Assembly: GCA_038246575.1 (NCBI GenBank) | Contig: JBBRVU010000086.1 | Location: forward strand, 1 to 16,286 | DNA length: 16,286 bases | Direction: 5' to 3' | Origin: JACCUZ01 sp038246575 | GTDB lineage: Bacteria > Actinomycetota > Actinomycetes > JACCUZ01 | In this document: positions 5,969 to 14,417 of the stretch, in pieces | How the letters are laid out: each line of letters starts with the position of its first letter | Position numbering within the stretch: the stretch's first letter is position 1 | Notes under the pieces: generated by a model | The model's input: only the letters and a program-made list of their open reading frames with translations | The model's database searches: none | What the model was told of the DNA's origin: nothing | Made by a program: the position numbers and the translations under genes

Positions 5969-8532
5969 TGAACGACTTCGTCGCCTGGCAGCGGCCGGCG
6001 GTCTACGCGCTGGCCACCACCCCCCCGGCGACCGCCCGCCTCGCCGCCGACCTGCCGATCACCCTGCACGACGACGACGGCGACCTCCCGCCCGCGCCCG
6101 CGTCGTTCCTGCTCGCCGGACCGGGCGACGTGGCGAACCTCGCAGGCGGTCAGATCACCGGCCGCCGCCCGCACCCGGGCTGCATCAACGCCGAGGCCAC
6201 GATGATGGCTCATGTTGAGGTCGCGACCCCGGACCTGCCGTGGCGCTACTCACCGCAGCCGCACGCGGCGGGGCTCGTGGCGGTTCGCCCCTGGCTCGTC
6301 CTCGTGGTCGGCACGCCTGTTGAGGTGACTCGGCTGGCCGACGGCCGCGTCCGGCTCACCTCACTCGCGCTGTTCGAGGGAAAGACCCTCTTCGACTGGC
6401 ATCCGCTGGCCGACGCGCACCGGTGGGCGCACGTGCACACGGTCACTGGCCGGTCACCGTTCGCCCGGATCATCAGCCCGCGCAAGCTGGGGACGGGCCA
6501 GGACTACGTGGCCGCCCTGGTGCCCGGATGGCAGGCTGTCGTCGCCGCCGACGGGACGAGCACCTTGGCCGACTCGTGGTCGGTTGGTGCCGGGGTCGTG
6601 ACGCTGAAGTGCTTGGACAGCTGGGGGTTCCGGACGACGTCGGAAGAGGGCGACTTCGCCTCGATCGCCCGGCGGCTCGAGCCCCTTTCCGACGACGACC
6701 AGCGGCTGCTCGCGAAGAAGCAGTTCGGCCGGGCGCAGGTGGCGGTGGGGCCGGTCCCCGGCACGGTCCTGGCGGCCGGCGCGGCGCTCACTGTTGTCCC
6801 CAGGGCTGGCGAGGCGCCGGTTACCGACCCGCTCCCCAACGAGGTGGCCACCACCATCGAGGCGCTCGCGACCGACTTCAGCGACGCGGGCCGCTGGGTG
6901 CTGACGGTTCCTCGCTACGACGTCCCATGGCACCCGGGCCCGGTCGACGGCCAGGACTGGCAGTGGCCGCCGCCGGGTGACGACATCGTGCCGGACGGGT
7001 GGCGCCGCGAGATGCGGACCGACCCCAGGAACCGCGGCGCGGCCGGGCTCGGCGGCTGGGTGGCCATCGCATGGCAGGACCGGATCGCCGACGGCGCGGC
7101 CCGGCAAGCGGCCGCAGTGGCTGCCGCGGCGCAGCGGATCCGTCACCTCACCCTCGGCCTGCGGGCCGCGGGCAGCCTGTGGCAGCGGCGTGTCCCGGCC
7201 GACTCCCTTGCCCGGCTCGCGACCCTCGCGCCGCTGCTCGCACGGATGCCGGCCGATGGCGGCGGCAGCGCGCTGGGAGCCGTCGCCGGCCGCACGCCCG
7301 CGCTGGCCCCCGCCCTCTTCAGCAGCTCCGCCCGGCGGATGCTACGGCGCCGCGGGCCGCTCGCGCGGGCCGCGGCGCACGGCGCAACCTCGCTGCCCAG
7401 CCTCATCGTCGCGGCGAACACCTGCCCGTCGCCGCAGAAGCTGCCCGACGACGAGGCCCGGATCCTGGACATCCTGGCCGACCCCGCCGCGTTGGAAGAC
7501 TTCACTGGCGCCCTTCGCCAGCAGGCCAACGAGATCCTCACGGAGTTCTACGACAACGCGGACACCGCCGGGCCGCTTGCGCAAAGCCTGATCGAGGACC
7601 CCGGCGCCGCAACGGGCCTGCTCGAGGGCGTACGTGACGAGCCCCCGGTCTCCTCCTGCTCGCCGCTGCCGGACCTCAGCGCGTTCGCCGACTCGGTCGC
7701 CGCCGGTATCGACCCGACCGTCGCGCGGCCGGTCGTCGTCGAGCGGGTGCTGGGCACCATCTCCGGGCTGCGCGCCCCGTTCCTGGCCGAGCCGGACGTG
7801 TCACCAGAGATCGACATCCCGCTGTGGAAGTTCCTGTCTGACAATGCCCCCGACTGGTTGTTGCCCGGGTCGGCAGACATCCCCGCGGATCGGGTGCTCG
7901 CGGTGCAGACCAACCCGCCGTTCATCGACGCCGTCCTGCTCGGGGCGAATGTGCAGACCCTCGGCGAGCTCCGCTGGCGGAACCTGCCGATCACGAGCCG
8001 GTGGACCCCGCTTCGCCGGTTCTGGCAGCGCGTCAACGTCGCAGCCGGTGGGGTCGCGACCGACATCCGCCCGGTGGTCTCGCTGAAGACGGACCTGCCG
8101 CTGTGGGCGGACGCCTCGCCGCTGGGTGACCTCAGCCACCTTGCCGATCCGAGCCACGGCGCGAACCTCGTTGTCGTGCTGCACACCGAGCTGTTCCGGC
8201 GCTATCCCGCCACGCTCGTCTACCTTGTCGCGAACGGGGGCGGCCCCGACCCCTGGGCGGGTGTCCCGGAGGTCGACAACGGCCCGAACCCCGGCGATCC
8301 CCCACCGCACCGGGACTACCCGTCGTTCAGCGGCACCCTCACCCCTGATCTGGTGTTCTTCGGGTTCGGGGTCCCACCGTCGGCCGGCCTGGACCACTGG
8401 CTCGTGCTCGAGGAGCCACCGCCGGGCTACCGGTTCTCGTTCCAGCCCGGGGACGCGTCGCCCGAGGGCTCGACGTTCGCGGAGAACACCTTCGACCCTC
8501 CCGTGCGAATCTTCCTCGGGAACCTCCTGTGA
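5968..8532 (+). CDS. large conserved protein of unknown function (cassette gene 2)
   Basis: ATG 5968 gives 854 residues and the junction TGATG; GTG 5965 is an alternative start one codon earlier. I do not recognise an enzyme. Three stretches look like conserved modules. Residues 89-114 read DLPWRYSPQPHAAGLVAVRP then WLVLVV. Residues 167-191 contain RIISPRKLGTGQDYVAALVP. Residues 700-830 contain LHTELFRRYPATLVYLV, then FSGTLTPDLVFFGFGVPP and HWLVLEEPPPGYRFSF. In my memory, hypothetical proteins from several phyla share the order R-RYP-T-VY, F-G-L-PD-FFGF and W-V-E-P--RF at their C-terminus. The middle (about 385-560) is Ala/Arg-rich and helical. No signal peptide or membrane helix is seen. Position between two coupled partners suggests a subunit of the same assembly. 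Coding is certain; function is unknown. Confidence 0.75.
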   Translation: MNDFVAWQRPAVYALATTPPATARLAADLPITLHDDDGDLPPAPASFLLAGPGDVANLAGGQITGRRPHPGCINAEATMMAHVEVATPDLPWRYSPQPHAAGLVAVRPWLVLVVGTPVEVTRLADGRVRLTSLALFEGKTLFDWHPLADAHRWAHVHTVTGRSPFARIISPRKLGTGQDYVAALVPGWQAVVAADGTSTLADSWSVGAGVVTLKCLDSWGFRTTSEEGDFASIARRLEPLSDDDQRLLAKKQFGRAQVAVGPVPGTVLAAGAALTVVPRAGEAPVTDPLPNEVATTIEALATDFSDAGRWVLTVPRYDVPWHPGPVDGQDWQWPPPGDDIVPDGWRREMRTDPRNRGAAGLGGWVAIAWQDRIADGAARQAAAVAAAAQRIRHLTLGLRAAGSLWQRRVPADSLARLATLAPLLARMPADGGGSALGAVAGRTPALAPALFSSSARRMLRRRGPLARAAAHGATSLPSLIVAANTCPSPQKLPDDEARILDILADPAALEDFTGALRQQANEILTEFYDNADTAGPLAQSLIEDPGAATGLLEGVRDEPPVSSCSPLPDLSAFADSVAAGIDPTVARPVVVERVLGTISGLRAPFLAEPDVSPEIDIPLWKFLSDNAPDWLLPGSADIPADRVLAVQTNPPFIDAVLLGANVQTLGELRWRNLPITSRWTPLRRFWQRVNVAAGGVATDIRPVVSLKTDLPLWADASPLGDLSHLADPSHGANLVVVLHTELFRRYPATLVYLVANGGGPDPWAGVPEVDNGPNPGDPPPHRDYPSFSGTLTPDLVFFGFGVPPSAGLDHWLVLEEPPPGYRFSFQPGDASPEGSTFAENTFDPPVRIFLGNLL

Positions 8533-8548
8533 CTACTGGGACACGCCA

Positions 8549-11500
8549 ATGACCGCACGACGCGATGAGCGCGAGACCGCACGTATTGCCCGCGCCGTCG
8601 CCCTGCAACAGGCGGCGATGGCAGCCGCCGAGCTGGCCGCCATCCCCGGCTGGCTGCTCGTCGGGGACCCGGCCCGGCTGGACGACCCGGCGCTGCGCGC
8701 CCAGGCCGAGAACGCGGTCGGGCTCCGGACGCGACTCGATGAGCTCCACGGCGGCGTGGCCGCCCTCGACGCCGAGCTGGACGCGCTCGACGGTGCGCGC
8801 AAGGAGAACATCTTCCTGTTCCTGGAGTGGTCGAGGTGGCTCGAGTCGCTCCCGGATGCTCAAAGCGTGCTGGACCAGCTGAGCCCCGACCCGCGCCGGC
8901 GGTTCCTCGCAGCGGAGCCCGCGATGACCCTCGAGACCGCCCAACGCATGCTCGACGTGATCGCCGCGAACGGCGGTCGCGTCGGGGACGGCCAGACGTT
9001 TGTCGAGGATGCAGCGCTCGCCGACGAGGACGTGTTCGACCTCGACCAGACCGCGCGCCTGCGCCTCGACCCGCTGGTGGACGGGCACTCGATCGCCGTG
9101 CTGCTGCCGATGCGCCTGGAGACTCGCTACCGGAGACCGCAGAACGCGGGCGACCCATGGCGGCTGCGAGTTCGCGTGCACCCCGACCCGGTGGCGCTCG
9201 GCGGCCCTCCCATGCCGCCGTCCCGGCAGGAGGCCGACCTGGTGGCCGAGTGCTGGGGTCACGCCGGTGGCGACCTCACCACCGAGGAGGGCTCCGCGGC
9301 GTTCACCTCGCTCGCGAGTGCCGTCGGTGGTGCCCGGGCGGCGTACCTGTTGCGCGAGGTCCCGGTCGTCCCGCAGGGCGACGGCTTCGCACTGACCCAG
9401 GACTACGACGACCAGGGTCGCGGGTTCGACTACCGGGCCGCGCTCCCCGACGTGCTGCACCTGTGGGGGGACGCGGGCGCGGGCGCCGGGCTGCGGCTCC
9501 TCGGCGAGCTGCGCCCGGACCTCGCGGCGATCGCAGCCCAGGGCGACATCCCCACCGCGATGGCCGACCTGCGGCCCGAGCAGCTTCCGGACCTCTGGTG
9601 GACGTCGTACTCCGTCGCAGTGGACGTCGGGCTCGCCATCGAGGTGGAGCTGCCCGATGGGCCGCACCTGGACGTGCTGCTCGTGACCGGCCTGGCCGAC
9701 ACCGACCCCAGCGGGGTCTTCGAGTCGCACGCTGGCAACGGCACACTCGGACTCGTGCCGCCCATGACGGCGACCAACACGGTCGCGGGTGCGCCCACCA
9801 CCGACGTCGGCCGCGACGTCGGCCGGTGGCTAGCCGTCGCGCGTTCAACCGGCAGCGGCACCGCGAACGGGCTGGCCGGGGTCCTCACCTCGAGGCCGCG
9901 GCTGGACGGTGTCGCAGCGATCGACACGAGCCTGCTCGACGTGGTCCCGTACCTCGTCACCGCCTTGTGGCCGGTGCTGTGGCAGCGGTGGCTGAAGGAC
10001 GTCGAGGGCTCTGCGGAGACCCCACAGATGGGTGACTGGGCCTCGCGAAACCTGGCCCCGCTTGGACCCTGGCCCGCGATCCGGGTCGGTGACGTCCCTT
10101 ACGGGGTCCTACCAGCGGTGGACCTCGTCCACTGGCGGCCCGCGCCGGTGGACGCCGTGTTCGAGCAGGGCGTGACCTTCATCCTCGGGCGGGTGCTCCC
10201 TGCGTGGGCGACGGCCGCCTCGGCCGGCGGGACCGCGGCCGGCGCCGGGGCCGATCGCCTGCTGGACATCATCGGCCGGGTCCCGACGAGCCGCCGGCTC
10301 GGCTCGCGCTCCTTCCTGCCGCTCGAGGTCGTGGCTCTGCTGGGCGCGGCGATCAACGGCAAGGACCCGAAGGACACCATCGCCGAGTGGGAGGCGATGG
10401 CCGCGCCCTCCCTCGAGCAGGAACCGCCGCCGCAGCGCCGCTACCAGCCGTTCGGCTACGTGCAGCCGGCCGCGACCGGACGCGGCAGTCTGCGCGAGCT
10501 GCTCGAGGGCTACCTCGGCACCCGCTGGGAGACCCTGGCCAACACCCGCGACGAGGCCGAGCTCGACCCGCCCCTGCTGGCACGGCTGATCCGACACTCC
10601 TTGCTGCTCACTCAGGCTGAGGTGTCCCGGCTCGCGCCCGACGCCTGGGCGGCGTGGACTCGCAGCTACGTGCTGCCGCTTGACGACGTGCAGCAGCTCG
10701 CCAACGACGCGTCGATCGGGGATGTCGTCTCCGAGCTGCCGCAGTACGCGCAAGACCGGCTCGACTCCGAGAACCCGCCGAACCGCGATGCGCTCGCGAT
10801 CGTGCGCCAGTTCCTGGACGTGCGCGCGGCGGTGCGCGAGCTCGCTGGGCACGACGACGCCCTCGCAGAGAGCGGGTCGCTCGGACCCGCGGTGGCCGCC
10901 GTCATCGATTCCTCCAGCCACCGGATCGACCCCTGGGTGACGGCGGTCGGGACCCGCCGGGTGCGCCGGCTCATCGCTCGAGACGTGCCACGCCGGCTCG
11001 GGGCGTATGGCTGGGTCGACGACCTCGACCCCGCCGTCGACCCGACGCCGCCGACCGCCGCCGGGCTGCTGCATGCCCCCGGCAACGCGCAGTCGCTCGC
11101 CGCCGCCGTGCTGCGCGACCACGCCGTCCACGATGACGACACCCGCTGGCAGATCACCGCACGATCTGACCTGGTCCGCCTCGCGGCCCGCCTCGGCGGC
11201 GACGTCCGCCTGGGCGTGCACCTCAGCGAGGCGCTCGGCCGCGAGATCGAGCGCCGCGCCGGCGACCCGGCGGCAGTGCTGGAGCTGCGGCGCCGCTTTC
11301 CTGCCAGGCCCGAGTGGGCCGGGCGGCGAGTCTGCGACGGCCAACAGGTGCTCGACACCGACCCGGCGACCCTGCCCGCGAGCGTGGGCGACCTCGACGA
11401 CCTGCGGCAGGTCGTGGACACCTATGGCGACCTCCTGGTGGCCGACGCGGTGCACGACGTCGTCTCGGGGCGGGCCGCTGCCGCTGCGGAGTCGATGGAG

Positions 11501-12697
11501 GCAGCCGCCGGGCTCGGCGCGCCACCCGAGCTGCGGGTGTTGCGCACGCAACGCCAGGGGTTCTCGGTGCGCACCACGGTCCTGCTCGCGCTGCCGATCG
11601 GCGCGGCCAGCCCTGCGTCCCCGGCGACCGTCGCCGACCCGGCGTTCTGCGCACTGCTCGCCGCCGAGACCGGGCCCGCCGAGGCGTGGACCTGGACGCT
11701 GGACGCCTCGAGGGTGACCTTGGCCGACCTCGGGCTCGACGTGCCCGACGCGGTGCTCCTCCCCCAGGCACGCCTGGACTCGTTCGCCGCGGCGGTGCTG
11801 GGAGGCCCGGCCACGGGAGGGACGGCCCGCGACCGGCGGCGCGCCCTGGACCGGCTGGGCTCGCTGCTCGATGTCCAGCGTGGCCGGCCCGATGTCGCCG
11901 GCGATGCCGCGGCGGGCGAGGCCGAGCTTCGGGACCGGCTGACGAGCCTGCGGGCGGGTGCCGCCAACGTCCTCGCAGAACTGGCCGCCGACCCTCCCGT
12001 CACGAGCTCAGCGCGAGCGTGGGGGCTCCCGGACGAGGGGGCCGCCGACGTTCTCGCCGCCCGGATCGCGGCCGCCGGTGACCCGGCCACGGATGCGACG
12101 GCCGACGCGGCCACGCTGGGCACCCGGATCCACGCGCTGCTCGTCCCATCGTCGGGGCTGCCGCTGGTCTGCACCGGCACGCTGCCCGCGGTGACCGTGG
12201 CACCGGACCTCGACCGGGACTGGCTCGAGGTGGTCGCCGCGGTGCGGCCCACCGTCGCGCGCCTGGAGGCGCATCAGGTGCTCACCGCGTGGCCAGCAGC
12301 CGCGAGCGACCCGGCCACGCTCTGGGCGGTGCCGGTGAGCTCGGAGCGGCACGTGGTCGTCTACGGGCCCGCGGCGACCGCCGACGGGCCGGTGGGGGTC
12401 GCGCTGCTCGACGACTGGGCCGAGACGGTGCCGAGCCGCCGGCACACCACGCACGCCTCGTTCGGCTTCGACGCCCCCCGTGCCCGCGCACAGCAGTCCG
12501 TGCTGCTGGCGGTGCCCCCCGACGAGCAGTTCCCGATCACGCCCGAGTCGCTGCCCGCGATCGTGCTCTCCACCCGCGAACTGGCCAGGGCACGGATGGC
12601 CCAGCCGGACGAGCTCGGCGCCTGGGCACTGGCCGTGCCGACCTCGATGGTGCTTGCCTCCGGCCGAGCCGGAAGCGACCTGGAGGAGTCCCGATGA
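8549..12697 (+). CDS. very large conserved protein of unknown function (cassette gene 3)
   Basis: ATG 8549, 16 bp after the previous stop and behind a weak GGGA, gives 1382 residues. The open frame extends further upstream but only by overlapping cassette gene 2. Residues 1-90 are helical with a likely coiled coil (RTRLDELHGGVAALDAELDA). About residue 181 begins IAVLLPMRLETRYR. Around 461-530 come VPYLVTALWPVLWQRWL and WPAIRVGDVPYGVLPAVDL. About 790-905 holds HRIDPWVTAVGTRRVRRL, LGAYGWVDDLDP, a GLLHAPGNAQSLAAAVLRDH stretch, and a segment ending SEALGREIERR. This series (LETR, LWP, GxPYGVLP, RxDxW-TRR, GAYGWVxDL, HAPxxAQ-AAAVLR) matches a family of giant hypothetical proteins I recall from diverse bacteria. 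The C-terminal 470 residues are Ala/Asp-rich and less distinctive. No catalytic motif, signal peptide or membrane helix is visible. Its stop overlaps the next start (ATGA). Confidence 0.78.
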   Translation: MTARRDERETARIARAVALQQAAMAAAELAAIPGWLLVGDPARLDDPALRAQAENAVGLRTRLDELHGGVAALDAELDALDGARKENIFLFLEWSRWLESLPDAQSVLDQLSPDPRRRFLAAEPAMTLETAQRMLDVIAANGGRVGDGQTFVEDAALADEDVFDLDQTARLRLDPLVDGHSIAVLLPMRLETRYRRPQNAGDPWRLRVRVHPDPVALGGPPMPPSRQEADLVAECWGHAGGDLTTEEGSAAFTSLASAVGGARAAYLLREVPVVPQGDGFALTQDYDDQGRGFDYRAALPDVLHLWGDAGAGAGLRLLGELRPDLAAIAAQGDIPTAMADLRPEQLPDLWWTSYSVAVDVGLAIEVELPDGPHLDVLLVTGLADTDPSGVFESHAGNGTLGLVPPMTATNTVAGAPTTDVGRDVGRWLAVARSTGSGTANGLAGVLTSRPRLDGVAAIDTSLLDVVPYLVTALWPVLWQRWLKDVEGSAETPQMGDWASRNLAPLGPWPAIRVGDVPYGVLPAVDLVHWRPAPVDAVFEQGVTFILGRVLPAWATAASAGGTAAGAGADRLLDIIGRVPTSRRLGSRSFLPLEVVALLGAAINGKDPKDTIAEWEAMAAPSLEQEPPPQRRYQPFGYVQPAATGRGSLRELLEGYLGTRWETLANTRDEAELDPPLLARLIRHSLLLTQAEVSRLAPDAWAAWTRSYVLPLDDVQQLANDASIGDVVSELPQYAQDRLDSENPPNRDALAIVRQFLDVRAAVRELAGHDDALAESGSLGPAVAAVIDSSSHRIDPWVTAVGTRRVRRLIARDVPRRLGAYGWVDDLDPAVDPTPPTAAGLLHAPGNAQSLAAAVLRDHAVHDDDTRWQITARSDLVRLAARLGGDVRLGVHLSEALGREIERRAGDPAAVLELRRRFPARPEWAGRRVCDGQQVLDTDPATLPASVGDLDDLRQVVDTYGDLLVADAVHDVVSGRAAAAAESMEAAAGLGAPPELRVLRTQRQGFSVRTTVLLALPIGAASPASPATVADPAFCALLAAETGPAEAWTWTLDASRVTLADLGLDVPDAVLLPQARLDSFAAAVLGGPATGGTARDRRRALDRLGSLLDVQRGRPDVAGDAAAGEAELRDRLTSLRAGAANVLAELAADPPVTSSARAWGLPDEGAADVLAARIAAAGDPATDATADAATLGTRIHALLVPSSGLPLVCTGTLPAVTVAPDLDRDWLEVVAAVRPTVARLEAHQVLTAWPAAASDPATLWAVPVSSERHVVVYGPAATADGPVGVALLDDWAETVPSRRHTTHASFGFDAPRARAQQSVLLAVPPDEQFPITPESLPAIVLSTRELARARMAQPDELGAWALAVPTSMVLASGRAGSDLEESR
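12682..12687 (+). promoter_or_regulatory. ribosome binding site of cassette gene 4, inside gene 3
   Basis: GGAGGA lies within the last codons of cassette gene 3, 6 nt before ATG 12694. It fixes the start of gene 4 and rejects the long upstream extension of that frame. Confidence 0.6.
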
Positions 12698-14220
12698 CCT
12701 GGGAGCACTACCGGCGCCTAGAGCCGATGCCGCCGTACACAGACACCCAGCGCGGCTTCGCCGCCGAGGTCGCCGACCCGCTGTGGATGCTCGGGCGGCA
12801 GTGGCAGGTCGGCGAACACGCCGCGGAAGACGCGTCGTCCCCGGTGCTGGTCGAGCTCCAGGTGGCGCACACGCCGCTGGAACAGGTTGCCGGGCTGGAC
12901 CCGACCATCGTCCCGGCGGAGGCGCTGGTCGAGGGCGCTACGGAGGACTGGTGGACGGTCGGACGTCGGGTCCGCGTCGGGAGGGCCATCCAGGGTGTCC
13001 TGACTCCCGCCCAGCGTGAGGCCTGCGCCTTCGGTGAGCTACCGGCGCCCTACGACAACACGCTGGCGGGGTCCGTCGACGGGTTCGCCGCGTGGCGGGC
13101 TGGGTTGGTCCCCGAGGATGACCTCTCGATCCAGGGGTTCTTGGTCCGGCCAGACTTCTGGCAGACCGAGACCCTCACCTACGAGGCGGAGGTCCCGGTC
13201 GGTGGCACCACGCTCACTGTCGTCGGCCACGACGGCGGCGACGTGGACTGGTTCACCGCGGACGCCTCCGGGCCTTTACCGGCGCCGCAGTACGCCGCGC
13301 GACAGGTGCTGCCGCAGCGTCTGCAGTACCCGGGGGCCCCGGCGCCCCGCTGGTGGCAGATCGAAGACGCAGCCGTCGACATCGGCGGGTTCCCCCCAGA
13401 CCGATCCCACCTGGCGACAGCGCTGCTGATCGAGCTGATCTGCGACCACGCGAACGACTGGTTCACCATCCCCATCCCGTCGCCCGCGCCCGCTCCACCC
13501 AGCGAGGACCCGCCACCGAGCTCCGGGGTGGTCGTGTCGCTGGCCGGGGTCCGGGTCAAGGACGGGTTCGACGACTGGTGGGACCTGACGATCCCGCCCG
13601 GCGACGACGACCCTCCCGCCGGTCCGGACGAGGCCCCCGGGCCGTGGTCCCTGTTCCGGACGCGCGGCCTGGACCGCTCCTCGCTCGTGGTCTGGCCGGC
13701 GGCCACCACCCCGTTGTCCGGAACGGCGCTCGACGACGTGGTGCTGGGGGTCGACGAGGACGCGAACGTGATGTGGGCCGTGGAGCTGCGCGCCGACGGG
13801 ATCGACCTCGCGCTGTCGGCCGACGCGAGCGCAGCCCTTGCGGAGACCCGGCGGACCCGGACCCGTGCCTTCACGTATGAGCCCTCCGCCACGCTGCCGG
13901 AGCACTGGCACCCGTACCGGATCGAGACCCGACCGGCCCCAGCGCGCCGGGTGTTCGTGCAGGGCCTGGTGGCCGATCTCAGCCAATCCCCGCCGGTGCC
14001 GCGCGCGGGCCCTCGATCGGAGCTCATCGGTGCGGGCACTGGACATGTGCTCGCGGCGAGCGCCGTGCCCAACCAGGGCCTACGCCTCGAGCGTCGCTAC
14101 GCGCTGGCCCGCGGCACCGACGGGAGCCCGGTGCTCTGGCGGCAGCGGCGCCGGCTGCCGCTGCTGGCCGGACCCGTTTCGCACCTGCGATTCGACCTCT
14201 TGAGGGAAGGAGCCCCGTAG
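12694..14220 (+). CDS. conserved protein of unknown function with DPLWMLGRQWQ motif (cassette gene 4)
   Basis: ATG 12694 overlaps the stop of gene 3 (ATGA) and is preceded by GGAGGA, giving 508 residues. The N-terminus, MTWEHYRRLEPMPPYTDTQR, leads to DPLWMLGRQWQVGEHAAED (residues 29-47), the best-conserved mark of a hypothetical family I recall, usually DPLWMLARQWQxGEFxGEDAGSPV. The middle carries WWQIEDAAVDIGG and later CDHANDWFTIPIP, again matching family landmarks (RWWEFEDA, GNDWFxxP). Two Pro/Asp-rich linkers follow (SPAPAPPSEDPPPSSG near 270 and PPGDDDPPAGPDEAPGP near 306). The C-terminus has NQGLRLERRYALARGTDGSP and LWRQRRR. The protein is unusually rich in Trp. No enzyme signature, signal peptide or membrane helix is seen. 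As the last cassette gene it probably ends the transcript. Function is unknown; the family call rests on motif memory. Confidence 0.77.
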   Translation: MTWEHYRRLEPMPPYTDTQRGFAAEVADPLWMLGRQWQVGEHAAEDASSPVLVELQVAHTPLEQVAGLDPTIVPAEALVEGATEDWWTVGRRVRVGRAIQGVLTPAQREACAFGELPAPYDNTLAGSVDGFAAWRAGLVPEDDLSIQGFLVRPDFWQTETLTYEAEVPVGGTTLTVVGHDGGDVDWFTADASGPLPAPQYAARQVLPQRLQYPGAPAPRWWQIEDAAVDIGGFPPDRSHLATALLIELICDHANDWFTIPIPSPAPAPPSEDPPPSSGVVVSLAGVRVKDGFDDWWDLTIPPGDDDPPAGPDEAPGPWSLFRTRGLDRSSLVVWPAATTPLSGTALDDVVLGVDEDANVMWAVELRADGIDLALSADASAALAETRRTRTRAFTYEPSATLPEHWHPYRIETRPAPARRVFVQGLVADLSQSPPVPRAGPRSELIGAGTGHVLAASAVPNQGLRLERRYALARGTDGSPVLWRQRRRLPLLAGPVSHLRFDLLREGAP

Positions 14221-14417
14221 GGCTTCGCAAGCGCGGCGGCACCGGCCGCCCGCACCAACCGGCGCAGCCTGGCCGCCTCAGACACACTGATTTCCCCGGC
14301 GCACCATGGCACCGCCTCCGTCGTGGTCAGCCCGTCACTGTCCACCAGGTGCACCAGGGCCTGCCCGGCCCGCTGCTCACACTCCGCGACCCACGCGTCA
14401 CGCTCGCGCAGCGCCAT
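14097..14417 (-). CDS. small hypothetical protein, probably with a degenerate 3' end
   Basis: From ATG 14417 (or GTG 14420) the frame encodes MALRERDAWVAECEQRAGQA, then LTTTEAVPWCAGEISVSEA and ARLRRLVRAAG, and stops at 14097. The first about 65 residues look like a genuine small actinobacterial protein: an amphipathic helix, then a segment that could be a short helix-turn-helix (TTTEAVPWC...VSEAARLRRL). The remaining 40 residues run antisense to the 3' end of cassette gene 4 and are Arg/Ser-rich, as expected for a frame that no longer codes. I infer a gene whose natural 3' end was lost when the cassette end was joined here. No clear ribosome binding site. The function is unknown and the ORF may be silent. 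Confidence 0.35.
   Translation of the reverse strand: MALRERDAWVAECEQRAGQALVHLVDSDGLTTTEAVPWCAGEISVSEAARLRRLVRAAGAAALAKPYGAPSLKRSNRRCETGPASSGSRRRCRQSTGLPSVPRASA
14235..14250 (+). terminator. small GC hairpin after the cassette
   Basis: GGCGGC-ACCG-GCCGCC forms a perfect 6-bp stem with a 4-nt loop 14 bases after the last cassette stop. No T-run follows, as is common for actinobacterial terminator-like hairpins. It also falls within a possible minus-strand ORF, so the structure may be incidental. Confidence 0.3.

Noticed and set aside
8126..8548. Upstream extension of cassette gene 3
   Set aside because: It overlaps the conserved C-terminal module of cassette gene 2 in another frame and is Ser/Arg/Pro-rich noise. 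ATG 8549 follows the previous stop directly.
8339..11551. Long minus-strand frames opposite cassette gene 3
   Set aside because: Translations are Arg/Gly/Ala/Val-rich without any recognisable pattern. The plus strand has a single 1382-codon frame with conserved motifs over the same interval.
12289..12693. Upstream extension of cassette gene 4
   Set aside because: It overlaps the end of gene 3. The GGAGGA and ATGA arrangement at 12682-12697 identifies the proper start.
3743..14220. Extracellular contractile injection system or phage tail locus
   Set aside because: No sheath, tube, baseplate, spike or AAA+ ATPase gene is present in the window, so the idea that the cassette serves such a machine cannot be supported from this sequence.
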